From contig NZ_NFJP01000009.1 of the NCBI RefSeq assembly GCF_002159915.1, forward strand, positions 1 to 64,000: a stretch of DNA of 64,000 bases, written 5' to 3'. The position numbers were made by a program, and so were the translations under genes. Shown here piece by piece: positions 53,875-63,161 of the stretch. The notes below the pieces were generated by a model. The model saw only the letters and a program-made list of their open reading frames with translations, did no database searches and was not told the origin of the DNA. This stretch comes from Gordonibacter sp. An230 (lineage in GTDB: Bacteria; Actinomycetota; Coriobacteriia; Coriobacteriales; Eggerthellaceae). The first letter of the stretch is position 1. The number at the start of each line of letters is the position of its first letter.

Positions 53875-54549
53875 CTTGCCTCCTCAAGAAACCAACACCA
53901 GAGTCGCTGACGTTCCTTTTCTCTTCCTGACAATAGCTGTAGGTTTAATCCCATTAAAATATAACAAGAACAAAAAAGATAAGTAATTGTTTGCTCATAT
54001 CCGGGATGCTTTTTTTCAAGTTGTCGCACTGAAAAGCGCGCTCTTGGGCATTGCGATCAGGCAACTTGCGCTTGCAAAAGAGTGCGATCTCCCGAAGCAA
54101 TGCGCATCGATTCTTAACGGCAAGGTCTCATTCGACTTCGCTTCTTCTCCAAGCTTTTTGCGGATTCGCGTGCGTTTTCGGTTTCGCTCGCGCGCAGTTT
54201 GCAAGCCGCCGTTCCCGCCGCAACGATGCCGGCACCGCCGAATTTTCGGTTTCGTCCGCGCGCAGCTTGCGAAAGGGGGGAGCTGGCGAGCGGCGTGCAA
54301 CAGCATCATCGCAAAAAGGGACACGGTGAAGAAGAGAAAGAAGGCAGCACGCTTTTGCTCCGACCGGCGGGATTGCGTAGAAGGTGCCGTTGTCCGTCGA
54401 AGTTCGAGAAGGGTGTTTCACGTGAAACGCCCTCCTACGGCAGTCTGGGTCTGTTGCGCATGCACCGCTCTTCGGCACGAGTTCAGCTGTTTCGCATCCT
54501 GAAAAACCGTGACGAATACGGTGTTTCTTCTCGAGAAATCAGAGAGTTG
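53875..54549. other. Intergenic region with parS and an imperfect direct repeat
   Basis: No convincing gene. An AT-rich stretch at 53930-53990 probably holds the promoter of the surface-protein gene. A 28-base sequence (TTTTCGGTTTCG...GCGCGCAG...TTGC) occurs at 54175-54202 and again at 54243-54270 with three mismatches. A parS-like site is listed separately. Confidence 0.5.
54414..54429. promoter_or_regulatory. parS-like ParB binding site (one mismatch)
   Basis: TGTTTCACGTGAAACG matches the parS consensus at 15 of 16 positions. It lies in a near-palindrome (GGG on the left, CCC on the right) in non-coding DNA. Confidence 0.85.
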
Positions 54550-56004
54550 CTAGGACCGTTCTTTGGGGTTCACTTTCAACATATCGAATAGTTCCTGGCG
54601 GGTGTTGATGCCGAGCTTCTCGTAGATGTGGCGTGTGTGGGCTTTGGCCGTCCCTTCGGCTATGAACAAGCTCGAAGCAACTTGGGAAAGCGATTTGCCT
54701 TGTGCGAGCAGGGCAATCACCTCCGTTTCGCGTGGGGTGAGGCCGTTTTCGGCAGCCAATTGCTCGCATAATGCTTCCTCGCGTCGCTCCGAAGCCGCGT
54801 CGCATTGCGCTTTTCCCAGCAACGTGATGCCCCATCGTGTTCCCACTTCGCGATCATTCACCAGCAGCAAAGGCAAACCGATGACAAGGGCCAGCGCCAT
54901 GAGCAACGCGATTCCTTGGGTCGGCACTCCCAACACGTCTCCCGACTGGAGCGCCGCTCCCAAAACCGTACCGCCCCATTTGAGGGGAATGAGCGTCTCT
55001 TCGATTCCGAACAGGCATAAAGCTGCGATGCCGAGACGCTTGGAGATATCGCAGAGGAACAGGAAGACAACGCAGCTGAACAACGTTGTTCCCATGGAGA
55101 CGCACAGCGCTCCCGCCACGCCGTTCGACAATCCCAAAAGGGGCAGCGCCACCAGCCCACACGCGACGATGACCACCGGAGCACGATACAGCATCGAAAG
55201 AGGAAACCGGTCGGAAAGCCAGAACACCCAGACAAACAACGCGATACCTGCCAGCAAAGTGGCCGCTGTGGAATGGGGTCCAACGAGATTGCCGTAGCTG
55301 TCTTTAATATAAGTGGCGCTCAGCCCCGACACCACTTCGTACAGGGCGACGACGGCGATGAACTTCCAAGGCACGAGGGTCCGGTACGAGGAAGCGGGGC
55401 GATCTTGAGGAGCCAGGCGGCGGTGGTAGGAGCGGTAGGCGAGTCCCGCGGACATGATGGGCAACGCTGCGAGCGCTCCGTAGAACCACGGGCCTTTGAA
55501 CCCTTCCAGCACGAACGTTAGGAACACCCCCATGATCAGCGCAAGTGCGTAGTACACTGCGGTGCGCACAGGGCTCAGGCAGCCGTATATCTCGCACCAG
55601 AGCAAAATGAGCAGCGCGGAGCCTATGCCCGAAGCTGCTGCGCACAGGGGAGCGAGCGCTGACAATGAGGGAACGAAGATCGCCGCTACGTTCGCAGCTG
55701 TCGCTCCCGTCATAAGGGCGCCTGCGAGAAAATAAGGGGATGGCCTTCCGTTCAAAGGGGACAGGCGTTTCGAAAGCAACGCCGCAACCAGGCAGGTGAC
55801 GGCGAGAACCATGTCGTAGGCAAGCTGTCCTGTCTGTTGCATCAAGGGAAGGGGATATGCGGGGCCTGCCACCGCAAGCGACACCCATGCGCGCCAGAGT
55901 GCGAATCCTAGAAACGACAAGGGCATATCGAGCAATTGCCCCAATGCCCGAAAGTCCGATGCGGACGAATCTGCAGATGCTGCCCCTTCCCTGCCCCTCG
56001 TCAT
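54550..56004 (-). CDS. Membrane-bound LuxR-family transcriptional regulator
   Basis: A 484-residue protein. Residues about 25-400 form about twelve hydrophobic helices, MFS-like in arrangement. Residues 420-480 are a LuxR-type helix-turn-helix (LTPRETEVIALLAQGKSLSQ, then IAEGTAKAHTRHIYEKLGIN). Such sensor-regulators are greatly expanded in Eggerthella and relatives, where they usually lie divergent from a Tat-exported oxidoreductase, as here. The oxidoreductase gene starts 179 bases away on the other strand, so it is the likely regulatory target, with a small molecule sensed through the membrane part. Confidence 0.92.
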   Translation of the reverse strand: MTRGREGAASADSSASDFRALGQLLDMPLSFLGFALWRAWVSLAVAGPAYPLPLMQQTGQLAYDMVLAVTCLVAALLSKRLSPLNGRPSPYFLAGALMTGATAANVAAIFVPSLSALAPLCAAASGIGSALLILLWCEIYGCLSPVRTAVYYALALIMGVFLTFVLEGFKGPWFYGALAALPIMSAGLAYRSYHRRLAPQDRPASSYRTLVPWKFIAVVALYEVVSGLSATYIKDSYGNLVGPHSTAATLLAGIALFVWVFWLSDRFPLSMLYRAPVVIVACGLVALPLLGLSNGVAGALCVSMGTTLFSCVVFLFLCDISKRLGIAALCLFGIEETLIPLKWGGTVLGAALQSGDVLGVPTQGIALLMALALVIGLPLLLVNDREVGTRWGITLLGKAQCDAASERREEALCEQLAAENGLTPRETEVIALLAQGKSLSQVASSLFIAEGTAKAHTRHIYEKLGINTRQELFDMLKVNPKERS

Positions 56005-56183
56005 CCCGCCTCCTTGCCCTCCCCTTGCGTTCGTGCGACGCGCCCGAACGTATCGTGGAAGGCATGTTTATTTCACCTGTTTACGAAAATAAACAACGAA
56101 TTCTCCATGCGGTCGATGCGAGGGCGAGGCGGTGCGTGCAAAACTGCGCTCTGTCATTAACGTCGACGACCGAGGAGGATCGT

Positions 56184-57806
56184 ATGGATCGCAAAGGCAT
56201 TTCGAATGGGATCACCCGACGTCAGATGCTCAAGATCGGTGGCTTGGCCGCTGCGGGCGCCGCAGGCGCGTCGGTTCTCGGAGGCTGCGCGCCAAAGTCC
56301 GCGGCGAACGAAACGGACGGCGCCTTTTCGGGTGGGGCGGGTGTGGACGGAGCGAGCGCGACTCCGAGCTTCCTTGCAAAGCCAGAACCCATCGCCGAGT
56401 TCGCTGAAACAAAGGAGTACGAAGTAGTGGTTGTGGGCTGCGGCGCAGCGGGCATGTCGGCGGCCCTCTCGGCCGCCGAAGCCGGGGCGCGCATCGCATG
56501 CGTGCAGAAAGAGTCCATTCCCTCGTCGCAGGGAAACATGGCCGCCGCCGTCGACCTCGGACGAACGAGCGAAGCCGGCAAGCAGGCGCTCATCAGCTAT
56601 TTGACGGTGCTCAGCCAGCATCGCAGCGACCGCTCGCTGCTGGAGGCGTGGGCCGACAACAGCTTCGAAGCCATCTCATGGTTCAAGGAACGCGCGTCGC
56701 AGTCGGGTATGGAGGTCAACGAGAACGAACCACAGGCCGACCGGGTTCTGAGCATCCATGGGTACGACGTGTATCTGCATGCGAACACCTATTTCGGCAC
56801 GGGCCACGGCGAGGTCGTGAAGGCCATGGCTCCTCTTGCCGAAGAGTCTGGCGTCGAGTTCTTCTTCGAAACGCCTGCGGTGCAGCTCGCTCTCGACGAC
56901 GGTCGCGTTACCGGGGTCGTCTGCGAACAAGATGGGAAGCACATTCTGTTCAACGCCTCCAAAGGGGTCATTCTCGCAACCGGCGATTATCAAAACGATG
57001 AGGAGATGATCGCCTACTACTGCCCCGACCTCAAAGAATTTCCCCCCAACCAAATGAACCGCACTGGAGACGGACACAAGATGGGGGTGTGGGCCGGCGG
57101 CGAGATCGAGCCGCCCGTCCACACCAAGATGATTCACGACGCGCGTGTCGGGCGCGTCGACACGCCCCATATGGTAGTGAACTATCGGGGAGAGCGCTTC
57201 ATGTGCGAAGGCCCTATGCAAGGGTATCTCAACAATTACGTTCGCGAGTACATTCACCGAGAAGGGACGTCGCAGGCGGGCAACGTCTATACCGTGTGCG
57301 ATGCGAAATGGCAGGACCAGATTGCCGAATGGAAGGCCATCGATCCCGAGATCGACGCGTCGAACTGCGCGTGGTACTACGAGGGCGCCACCGTTGAGGA
57401 GGCATGCCGGGCGATGGCGGACGACGAACAGAACGGTTATGAAGTCGATGCGCAGGCGGTGGCCGCGGCGGTTCGGCGATACAACGAGCTGTGCGCCGCC
57501 GGGGCTGATGAAGACTTCGGAAAGGACCCTGTTTTCATGCGGGCGATCGACACGCCGCCGTTCATCATCGTGCCGCACGAGTACGGTCTGGGGCTTTCCG
57601 CCGTCATCGGCGGTCTTCTGGTGAACGCTGACAACCAGGTGCTCAAGGCGGACGAGCACACCCCCATCGAGGGGCTGTACGCTGTGGGCAACGTGTCCGG
57701 CCCTTTCTACGGCGGAGTCGATTACCCCATGGACGTGCTGGGATTGTCGATCGGACGTGCCATCACCGGCGGATACCTGGCTGGAAGGCACGTGGCGGGA
57801 TTGTAG
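56184..57806 (+). CDS. Tat-exported FAD-dependent oxidoreductase (fumarate/urocanate reductase-like flavoprotein)
   Basis: A 540-residue protein from an ATG with AGGAGG five bases upstream. The Tat motif TRRQMLK, a hydrophobic stretch and a lipobox ending VLGGC indicate export of a folded, lipid-anchored enzyme. VVVVGCGAAGMSAALSAAEAG binds FAD. The C-terminal GLYAVGNVSGPFYGGVDYPM and GLSIGRAITGGYLAGRHV are typical of soluble fumarate reductase flavoproteins acting as extracytoplasmic reductases. The substrate cannot be deduced. No cytochrome gene is adjacent, so the electron donor must be encoded elsewhere. It is divergent from the LuxR gene. Confidence 0.93.
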   Translation: MDRKGISNGITRRQMLKIGGLAAAGAAGASVLGGCAPKSAANETDGAFSGGAGVDGASATPSFLAKPEPIAEFAETKEYEVVVVGCGAAGMSAALSAAEAGARIACVQKESIPSSQGNMAAAVDLGRTSEAGKQALISYLTVLSQHRSDRSLLEAWADNSFEAISWFKERASQSGMEVNENEPQADRVLSIHGYDVYLHANTYFGTGHGEVVKAMAPLAEESGVEFFFETPAVQLALDDGRVTGVVCEQDGKHILFNASKGVILATGDYQNDEEMIAYYCPDLKEFPPNQMNRTGDGHKMGVWAGGEIEPPVHTKMIHDARVGRVDTPHMVVNYRGERFMCEGPMQGYLNNYVREYIHREGTSQAGNVYTVCDAKWQDQIAEWKAIDPEIDASNCAWYYEGATVEEACRAMADDEQNGYEVDAQAVAAAVRRYNELCAAGADEDFGKDPVFMRAIDTPPFIIVPHEYGLGLSAVIGGLLVNADNQVLKADEHTPIEGLYAVGNVSGPFYGGVDYPMDVLGLSIGRAITGGYLAGRHVAGL

Positions 57807-58568
57807 GGCGTCGCCTTCGCGGTCGCAGCCTAAACGGGATCTCCGACGCTTCGAAGCGCGCGGTTCCCATCTGGTATGATCGGTGCTTTTGAAATTCCGG
57901 ACTATGCTTTCTCTGCGCCATGGCTTGTCATGGTGGCAATCGATAGGAAGCAGGCGAGAGAAGCTGCGAGCGCGCTTGGAAGGCCCTGACGAACCCCGCC
58001 AGCTCATCGGGGCCTTCCGGAAAAGCCATATGCGCGGAGGTAGCCAAGGCGCAAAGAGTGCGAAAGGCGTGAAAGGACCCTTCCGAACACTCGCCTTTTG
58101 ACAAAGCATTCGATGTGCTTTCGCCGTTCCGGTGCCGTGCGCAATGCATGGCGCATCCAGCAAAGCGCTTGCGTCATCCGATGCGGTCGGGGTGCTCGAG
58201 TTCGGCATTATTCGTTGGTGCATCTAAGTGCGTCGAAGGTGAGTTTCCTTTTGCGTTGCACGTGCGCGGTGCGCTCCGGGGTTGCGTTTGGGAAGTGCGG
58301 CGGGTTCTGTCGGCCCTATGCGTCGAGAATTTCGGCTCGACCAGCAAGGCGGTGCGCGCCGCGACCCAGACTTGGCTTCGCCGATGCGTGCGAAGCTCGG
58401 TTTGTGTTTGCTGTAGCTTCAGTTCGTTGCATGCGCAAGCGCGGCGTATTTCTCTCGCTTGTCAATGTGGCCGGCATGTGTGGCATGCGGGAAAAGCGGC
58501 ATCGATGCCTTGAGCTTCCGCAGAGCACCCTGTTCGATATACGTCGACCATGATAGGGGGGGTGCGCA
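57807..58568. other. Non-coding region after the oxidoreductase gene
   Basis: No convincing gene in about 760 bases. Two hairpin candidates could terminate the oxidoreductase transcript: GGAAGGCCC/GGGCCTTCC (57978-57986 and 58010-58018), and AAAGGCG/CGCCTTT (58063-58069 and 58092-58098), followed by one further T. Confidence 0.45.
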
Positions 58569-58901
58569 TTAGAGCGGGCGCGTATGCCGCATGTCAAGAA
58601 AAGAGGGAGAGCCACGCCTGATGCTTTCCTCGTCGATCTCGTTGTCGGGCGAGTTCAACAGCTCCTGGGGCGTTGTGTCGAGCGCGTCGGCGATGCGGAC
58701 CATCACGTCGAGGCGAGGGTTCGCAGTGCCGTCTTCTATTTTGTCGAGGAACGGTCGGCCAATGCCCACCATGAGCGCAAAGCGCTTCTTGTTGATCTTC
58801 GCCTGCTTGCGGAGACGCTGCACGTTCGCGGCGAAAACGGGTGCGAAGCGAAATCGCTCCGCACCTTCGTCCACTGCGCATTGTCTCTGCCCGAGATTCA
58901 T
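58569..58901 (-). CDS. Small XRE-family transcriptional regulator
   Basis: A 110-residue protein. Residues about 27-85 are a Cro/CI helix-turn-helix (NVQRLRKQAKINKKRFALMV, then GRPFLDKIEDGTANPRLDVM and RIADALDTTPQELLN). The C-terminal tail is short and acidic. It is a single-gene unit facing away from the LCP gene. The target is unknown. The window gives no antitoxin-type partner. Confidence 0.85.
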   Translation of the reverse strand: MNLGQRQCAVDEGAERFRFAPVFAANVQRLRKQAKINKKRFALMVGIGRPFLDKIEDGTANPRLDVMVRIADALDTTPQELLNSPDNEIDEESIRRGSPSFLDMRHTRPL

Positions 58902-59221
58902 GAAGACAGACTACCTGTGCACGCCCTCCCTCTTGTAACCGTGCGGATACGTTTCAGCACCTTTTTGAGAAATGTGGGGTTTATACTCGGGCGATGACCA
59001 TTTTATGATTCGGTCGCAGGGGTGATAGAATATTTTCCATATGCGAGAGTTCTATGCGCGCGATCTTGTGCGATGCCGCTGTTGATGAGCTGTGCAAAGC
59101 GCTGGTTCTCGATTATTCGCGACGGAGCAAGCTTCGATGTCGCGTGTTGCGTCGAAAAGGGGACGCCGATCGTAGCGGGCGAGTCGAACCGTCAAGACGC
59201 CGAAGTCGCAGAGGAGAACGT
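58902..59221. promoter_or_regulatory. Intergenic region upstream of the LCP gene
   Basis: About 320 bases between divergent genes. No credible gene. It should hold the promoters of the XRE gene (left) and the LCP gene (right). The bases just before the LCP start contain GAGGAGAACGT. Confidence 0.45.
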
Positions 59222-60613
59222 ATGACACCAAGGAATTCCCGGACGAATCATCCTGCGGGACGAACCACGCGAGATCCCCAATCGGCTCGTGCTATCCGTT
59301 CCACGGCGCATGCGGCGCAATTTGAGGACTCTGCTTCGTCTGCGTATCGGCCTGCGTATATGCCTGGCAGTCAGGGGCGTGCTGCGAACAGCGCGTATGA
59401 GCGCCAGAGTGCGGCAAGCCAGTACTCGCGCATGAATCCGAACTACACAGCGGCGTCGTCAAGGAGGGCGAGTCGGGGGAAGAAGATAGCGATCGGCGTG
59501 GTGGCTGCCGTCTTGGCAGTTGTTTTGTTCGGAGGCACGGCGTTCGCCCTGTACTTCAACTCCATCAATGATCAGCTTACCCGTGGGACGAAAACTCAGG
59601 AAGAGCTCGATGCCATTACCGACGCGCTTGCCCCGAAGACCACGAGCAATTTCACTGAGCCGTTCTACATGATGCTCATCGGCTCCGACCGGCGCGAGGA
59701 TGGCTCGGTTGAGGGTGCTCGTTCCGATACGAACATCGTTGTGCGAGTCGATCCGACGCAGAACCAGGTGACGATGGTCTCCATCCCTCGCGACACGTGC
59801 ATCGACATCGACGGGTACGGACAGAACAAGTTCAATGCCGCCTACAATTTCGGTGGAGCAGCGGCCACCATTCGCGAGGCGAGCGAGCTGTGTGATGTTG
59901 AGATATCTCATTATGCGGAGGTTAACTTCGAGGAGCTGGTGGCGCTTGTCGATGCGGTGGGCGGCGTGGATGTGGAGGTCGACGAGCGCATCGACGATCC
60001 CGACGCAGGCAATATCGTCATAGAGGCGGGCACTCAGCATCTTGACGGCGAGGCGGCGCTTGTGTTTGCTCGCAGCCGTGCATACGTCGACGGCGACTTC
60101 ACTCGTACAGCCAACCAGCGCAAGCTCATCATGGCTATCGTGGAGAAGGTCCTTGCGATGCCGGTGACCGATCTTCCGGGCGTCATACAGAGCGCCGCAC
60201 GGTGCGTGACGACGGATCTTTCGGCCACCGATATCATCTCGCTCGCTCAGCAATTCAAAGACAGCGGTGACTTGACCATCTATTCGGGAATGGTGCCGTC
60301 TACGACAGGCTACATCGGCGAGATATCGTACGTGTTCACCGATGAAGCCGCGCTCAAAGAGATGATGGAGGTAGTCGAGGCGGGCGAGGATCCCAGTGGC
60401 ATAGTCGCGTCGGGTGTTGCTCCGACGCCGGGGAGTTCGTCGTCGGGCGGGACTTCCGACTCGTACAATTATTCCTACAATGACGGTTCTGCGTATTATG
60501 GTGATTCGGGCTACACGGACAGCGGGTATTACGATCCTGATTATGGCTCCAACAGCACGGATTACGGCGCCGACACTGGTTACGGCACCGGCTATTCGGA
60601 TTCCCTCGCTTAG
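59222..60613 (+). CDS. LytR-CpsA-Psr (LCP) family cell-wall glycopolymer ligase
   Basis: A 463-residue protein. A disordered cytoplasmic N-terminus (about 1-80) precedes one membrane helix (AIGVVAAVLAVVLFGGTAFA). The LCP domain follows: FYMMLIGSDRREDG, ARSDTNIVVRVDPTQNQVTM, SIPRDTCIDIDGYGQNKFNA, and FARSRAYVDGDFTRTANQRK. The Arg and Asp residues of these motifs bind the polyprenyl pyrophosphate. LCP enzymes transfer teichoic-acid-like or capsule polymers to peptidoglycan. The tail (about 405-463) is strongly Ser/Gly/Tyr/Asp-rich, unusual and probably disordered outside the cell. Confidence 0.94.
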   Translation: MTPRNSRTNHPAGRTTRDPQSARAIRSTAHAAQFEDSASSAYRPAYMPGSQGRAANSAYERQSAASQYSRMNPNYTAASSRRASRGKKIAIGVVAAVLAVVLFGGTAFALYFNSINDQLTRGTKTQEELDAITDALAPKTTSNFTEPFYMMLIGSDRREDGSVEGARSDTNIVVRVDPTQNQVTMVSIPRDTCIDIDGYGQNKFNAAYNFGGAAATIREASELCDVEISHYAEVNFEELVALVDAVGGVDVEVDERIDDPDAGNIVIEAGTQHLDGEAALVFARSRAYVDGDFTRTANQRKLIMAIVEKVLAMPVTDLPGVIQSAARCVTTDLSATDIISLAQQFKDSGDLTIYSGMVPSTTGYIGEISYVFTDEAALKEMMEVVEAGEDPSGIVASGVAPTPGSSSSGGTSDSYNYSYNDGSAYYGDSGYTDSGYYDPDYGSNSTDYGADTGYGTGYSDSLA

Positions 60614-61324
60614 CAAATGCGGCGCCTTGGTGGAATTGTCTCGTCATCGTTAGGGCGAGCGGCTGCGGTGGTGCATGTTGTTTGCGAAGTAATGTCCGTA
60701 GACGGTCGATGCACGGAACGCTCGTACTTGATTAGTCCGGGGGCATCAAAGGCGTACGGAGGTGCATGCGTGTTGCCTGAGCCAAGGCTCTGTTTTCGTT
60801 GAGCCTTGACTGTGCGAACGTTTCTTTCATGCTGATCATGAGCGCATCTGACTCGGAGTTTCGGCTTTGTCTTGGCGCTGCAGTCAGTAGGAAGCGGCGT
60901 ATCGCGGGATTGCGCTGGCAGAAAAGGAAAGGCGCACGTATCCGGAAGCTTTGGAAACGCGCTTGTAGATGCTGACAGAACCCGCAAGCGAACGTGGCCG
61001 AATGATCGGGACGGTTCGAGTGGTGGGTCGGCTCGAGAAGGACGACGTTCGGGAAAACGCTTGAAGCGCATCCTCAGCCTCCTTCCCCTTCCCCTTCTCG
61101 TTTCCGCTTCGCCTCGCTCGAACGCGCGCCGCCCTGCTTTCGATAGCGAAAGCAGGGCGGCGGTGTATCTGGTATCTTGCGGTCTTGCAGGTTGGTTCGG
61201 AACTCGCACCCCCGCCTTTTTCCTCTTTGCTTCTTCTCGTGACCGTTGTCGCCTCAGCGATGCGGAAGGGTTTTCATGGGAGTCGGTTGGGGGCGCGACG
61301 ATGGGAAACCTCTCAGGCGCGTCT
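60614..61324. other. Convergent intergenic region with hairpins
   Basis: No convincing gene between the LCP and galE stops. A hairpin CAAGGCTC/GAGCCTTG (60783-60790 and 60801-60808) may end LCP transcription. A larger perfect hairpin lies at 61127-61162. Confidence 0.5.
61127..61162. repeat. 16-bp stem perfect hairpin
   Basis: Arms CGCCGCCCTGCTTTCG and CGAAAGCAGGGCGGCG flank an ATAG loop. No T run follows on either strand. It resembles the long palindromes at 50.0-50.3 kb in being loop-poor and intergenic. Confidence 0.85.
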
Positions 61325-62461
61325 TCACGCGGTGGCGTATCCGTCGGGGTTGGCGGACTGCCAGCGCCAACTATCGGCGCACATGCGGTCGAGGTCATAT
61401 TCAGCAACCCAGCCAAGTTCGTCGCGCGCTTTGTCGCATGACGCATAGTTCTCGGCGATGTCTCCTGCCCGACGCGGTTTGATCTCATAGGGGATCTTGT
61501 GGCCGCAGGCGCGCTCGAAGGCATGGATCACGTCGAGCACGCTCGAGCCCGTTCCCGTGCCTAGATTGAAAATGCCCACGCCTCGTCGTGTGCCGTCCTC
61601 GGCGGGCTCGCCGGCTATCGACCCTAGGCCGCGCGCCTCGCCCGTGCCCACCTTGCCGCCCATCCAGTCAAGCGCGGCCACGTGTCCTCGCGCAAGATCC
61701 ACCACGTGGATGTAGTCGCGCACGCCCGTTCCGTCGGGCGTGGGATAGTCGTCGCCGAACACGCCAACACGCGCCAGTTTGCCCACAGCCACTTGCGCCA
61801 CATAGGGTAGAAGGTTGTTCGGAATGCCCTTCGGATCCTCCCCGATGAGCCCGCTTTCATGGGCGCCAATGGGGTTGAAGTAGCGGAGCAGTACCACGTT
61901 CCATTCGTTGTCTCCCACGTACAGATCGGAAAGCACCTGCTCGAGCATGCTCTTCGTCCATCCATAGGGATTCGTAGCGTCGTGTTTGGGGCAGTTTTCG
62001 GTGATGGGGCAGAATTCAGGCTCGCCATACACGGTGGCGCTCGAGGAAAATACGATGTTCTTCACATTGTGGGCACGCGCTACGTCGCACAGCACGAGCG
62101 TGCCAGCTACGTTGTTCCAATAGTACTCGAGCGGCTTTTGCACGCTCTCGCCTACGGCTTTGAACCCGGCGAAGTGGATGATCGCGTCGATGTCATGCGC
62201 GTCGAAGACGCGAGAGAGCGCGTCACGGTCGAGGATGCTGTCTTCGTAGAATACGAGGCGGTTGTCGTCGGGGGCAAGTCCGGCGATGGTGCGCACACGC
62301 TCGAGTGCCGTCTCGCTCGAGTTGCTAAGGTCGTCCACCACCACGACACGGTACCCGCGTGCAAGCAGCTCGACCACCGTATGGCTGCCGATAAATCCTG
62401 CGCCTCCCGTCACAAGTACGCAGGTGTCGGCATGATCCTTGGCAAGGCTTCTGTTCGCCAT
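61325..62461 (-). CDS. galE: UDP-glucose 4-epimerase
   Basis: A 378-residue protein from ATG 62461 with AAGGAG upstream (an ATG 24 bases earlier lacks one). VLVTGGAGFIGSHTVVELLA binds NAD. VFSSSATVYG and NPYGWTKSMLEQ supply the catalytic Ser/Tyr-xxx-Lys. LLPYVAQVAVGKLARVGVFG, then DGTGVRDYIHVVDLARGHVA are GalE signatures. It interconverts UDP-glucose and UDP-galactose for the Leloir pathway and for cell-surface polymers, which fits the neighbouring LCP and phosphohexomutase genes. Confidence 0.96.
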   Translation of the reverse strand: MANRSLAKDHADTCVLVTGGAGFIGSHTVVELLARGYRVVVVDDLSNSSETALERVRTIAGLAPDDNRLVFYEDSILDRDALSRVFDAHDIDAIIHFAGFKAVGESVQKPLEYYWNNVAGTLVLCDVARAHNVKNIVFSSSATVYGEPEFCPITENCPKHDATNPYGWTKSMLEQVLSDLYVGDNEWNVVLLRYFNPIGAHESGLIGEDPKGIPNNLLPYVAQVAVGKLARVGVFGDDYPTPDGTGVRDYIHVVDLARGHVAALDWMGGKVGTGEARGLGSIAGEPAEDGTRRGVGIFNLGTGTGSSVLDVIHAFERACGHKIPYEIKPRRAGDIAENYASCDKARDELGWVAEYDLDRMCADSWRWQSANPDGYATA

Positions 62462-62617
62462 CGAAGCTCCTTCTCTCTTTGGCATTGACGTCGGCGCTCT
62501 ATGGGCGTCTCCCGCGAGGGTCGGTGGCTTGGCGCGTCTTATTTCGGCGGTTTTCGCCCCGACGGTTCCGCTGCCATGGTATCAGGTGAGACAAAATGCG
62601 AAAACCCGTGGCGCTGA

Positions 62618-62633
62618 TGTTTCACGTGAAACA
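62618..62633. promoter_or_regulatory. parS ParB binding site
   Basis: TGTTTCACGTGAAACA matches the consensus exactly. The symmetry extends to a 24-base perfect palindrome (62614-62637). Confidence 0.92.
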
Positions 62634-63076
62634 TCAGGAGGAGGCGGACGCAAGGGAAAACTCGCCGAGACTCCTTCGAATTTCGAACGCATCAGGGATG
62701 CTGTCATGTCGTGGATACCCTATTCCGAATCGTTTCGGCTGATCCCTGCATGGCTTCTCGTGTGCTCCGTTTATGTTCGGATCGTCATATGAAAACATCC
62801 GTTGCGTGCTTTGTGATGCGTGATCTCCGCTTCTGGGTTGTATCGCTGGATCTCAGGCCTCGATTCACTTAATCGTTCTGTCGGCTCTCGCCCTCAAGTA
62901 TGTCGGCCCGACTGCCGAAACTGCCAAAAGACTTCAATTCTGCTCGGTCAGTTCCTCCAGTTCGGCTCTGCCGGCTATCCATCTCTTTCCGTCTTGTCCA
63001 TTCGGGTACGCTCTCGTCGGCCGTCCGGCTTCGTCTGTTACGTGTTCGGGTTTTCGCTCGTTGTTGCGTACTCGGA

Positions 63077-63092
63077 TGTTTCACGTGAAACA
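63077..63092. promoter_or_regulatory. parS ParB binding site
   Basis: TGTTTCACGTGAAACA matches the consensus exactly. The symmetry extends to a 24-base perfect palindrome (63073-63096), 459 bases from the previous site. Confidence 0.92.
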
Positions 63093-63161
63093 TCCGTTCC
63101 CTCAAGCGTGCTTGGGCGCCGTACGATATACTGTGACATCATGGTGCGAGAAAGGAGCCTC

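Larger units (their letters stand above)
62462..63161. promoter_or_regulatory. Divergent intergenic region carrying two parS sites
   Basis: About 700 bases between galE and the phosphohexomutase gene, transcribed away from each other. No credible gene. It must contain both promoters and holds the two perfect parS sites listed separately. Confidence 0.6.

Noticed and set aside
53987-54502. 171-codon frame between the surface protein and LuxR genes
   Set aside because: It is Arg/Cys-rich, crosses a parS site and an imperfect repeat, and has no recognisable domain.
56676-58223. 515-codon frame on the - strand
   Set aside because: It is antisense to the FAD oxidoreductase gene, which has clear motifs.
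59459-60616. 385-codon frame on the - strand
   Set aside because: It mirrors the LCP gene and has no motifs of its own.
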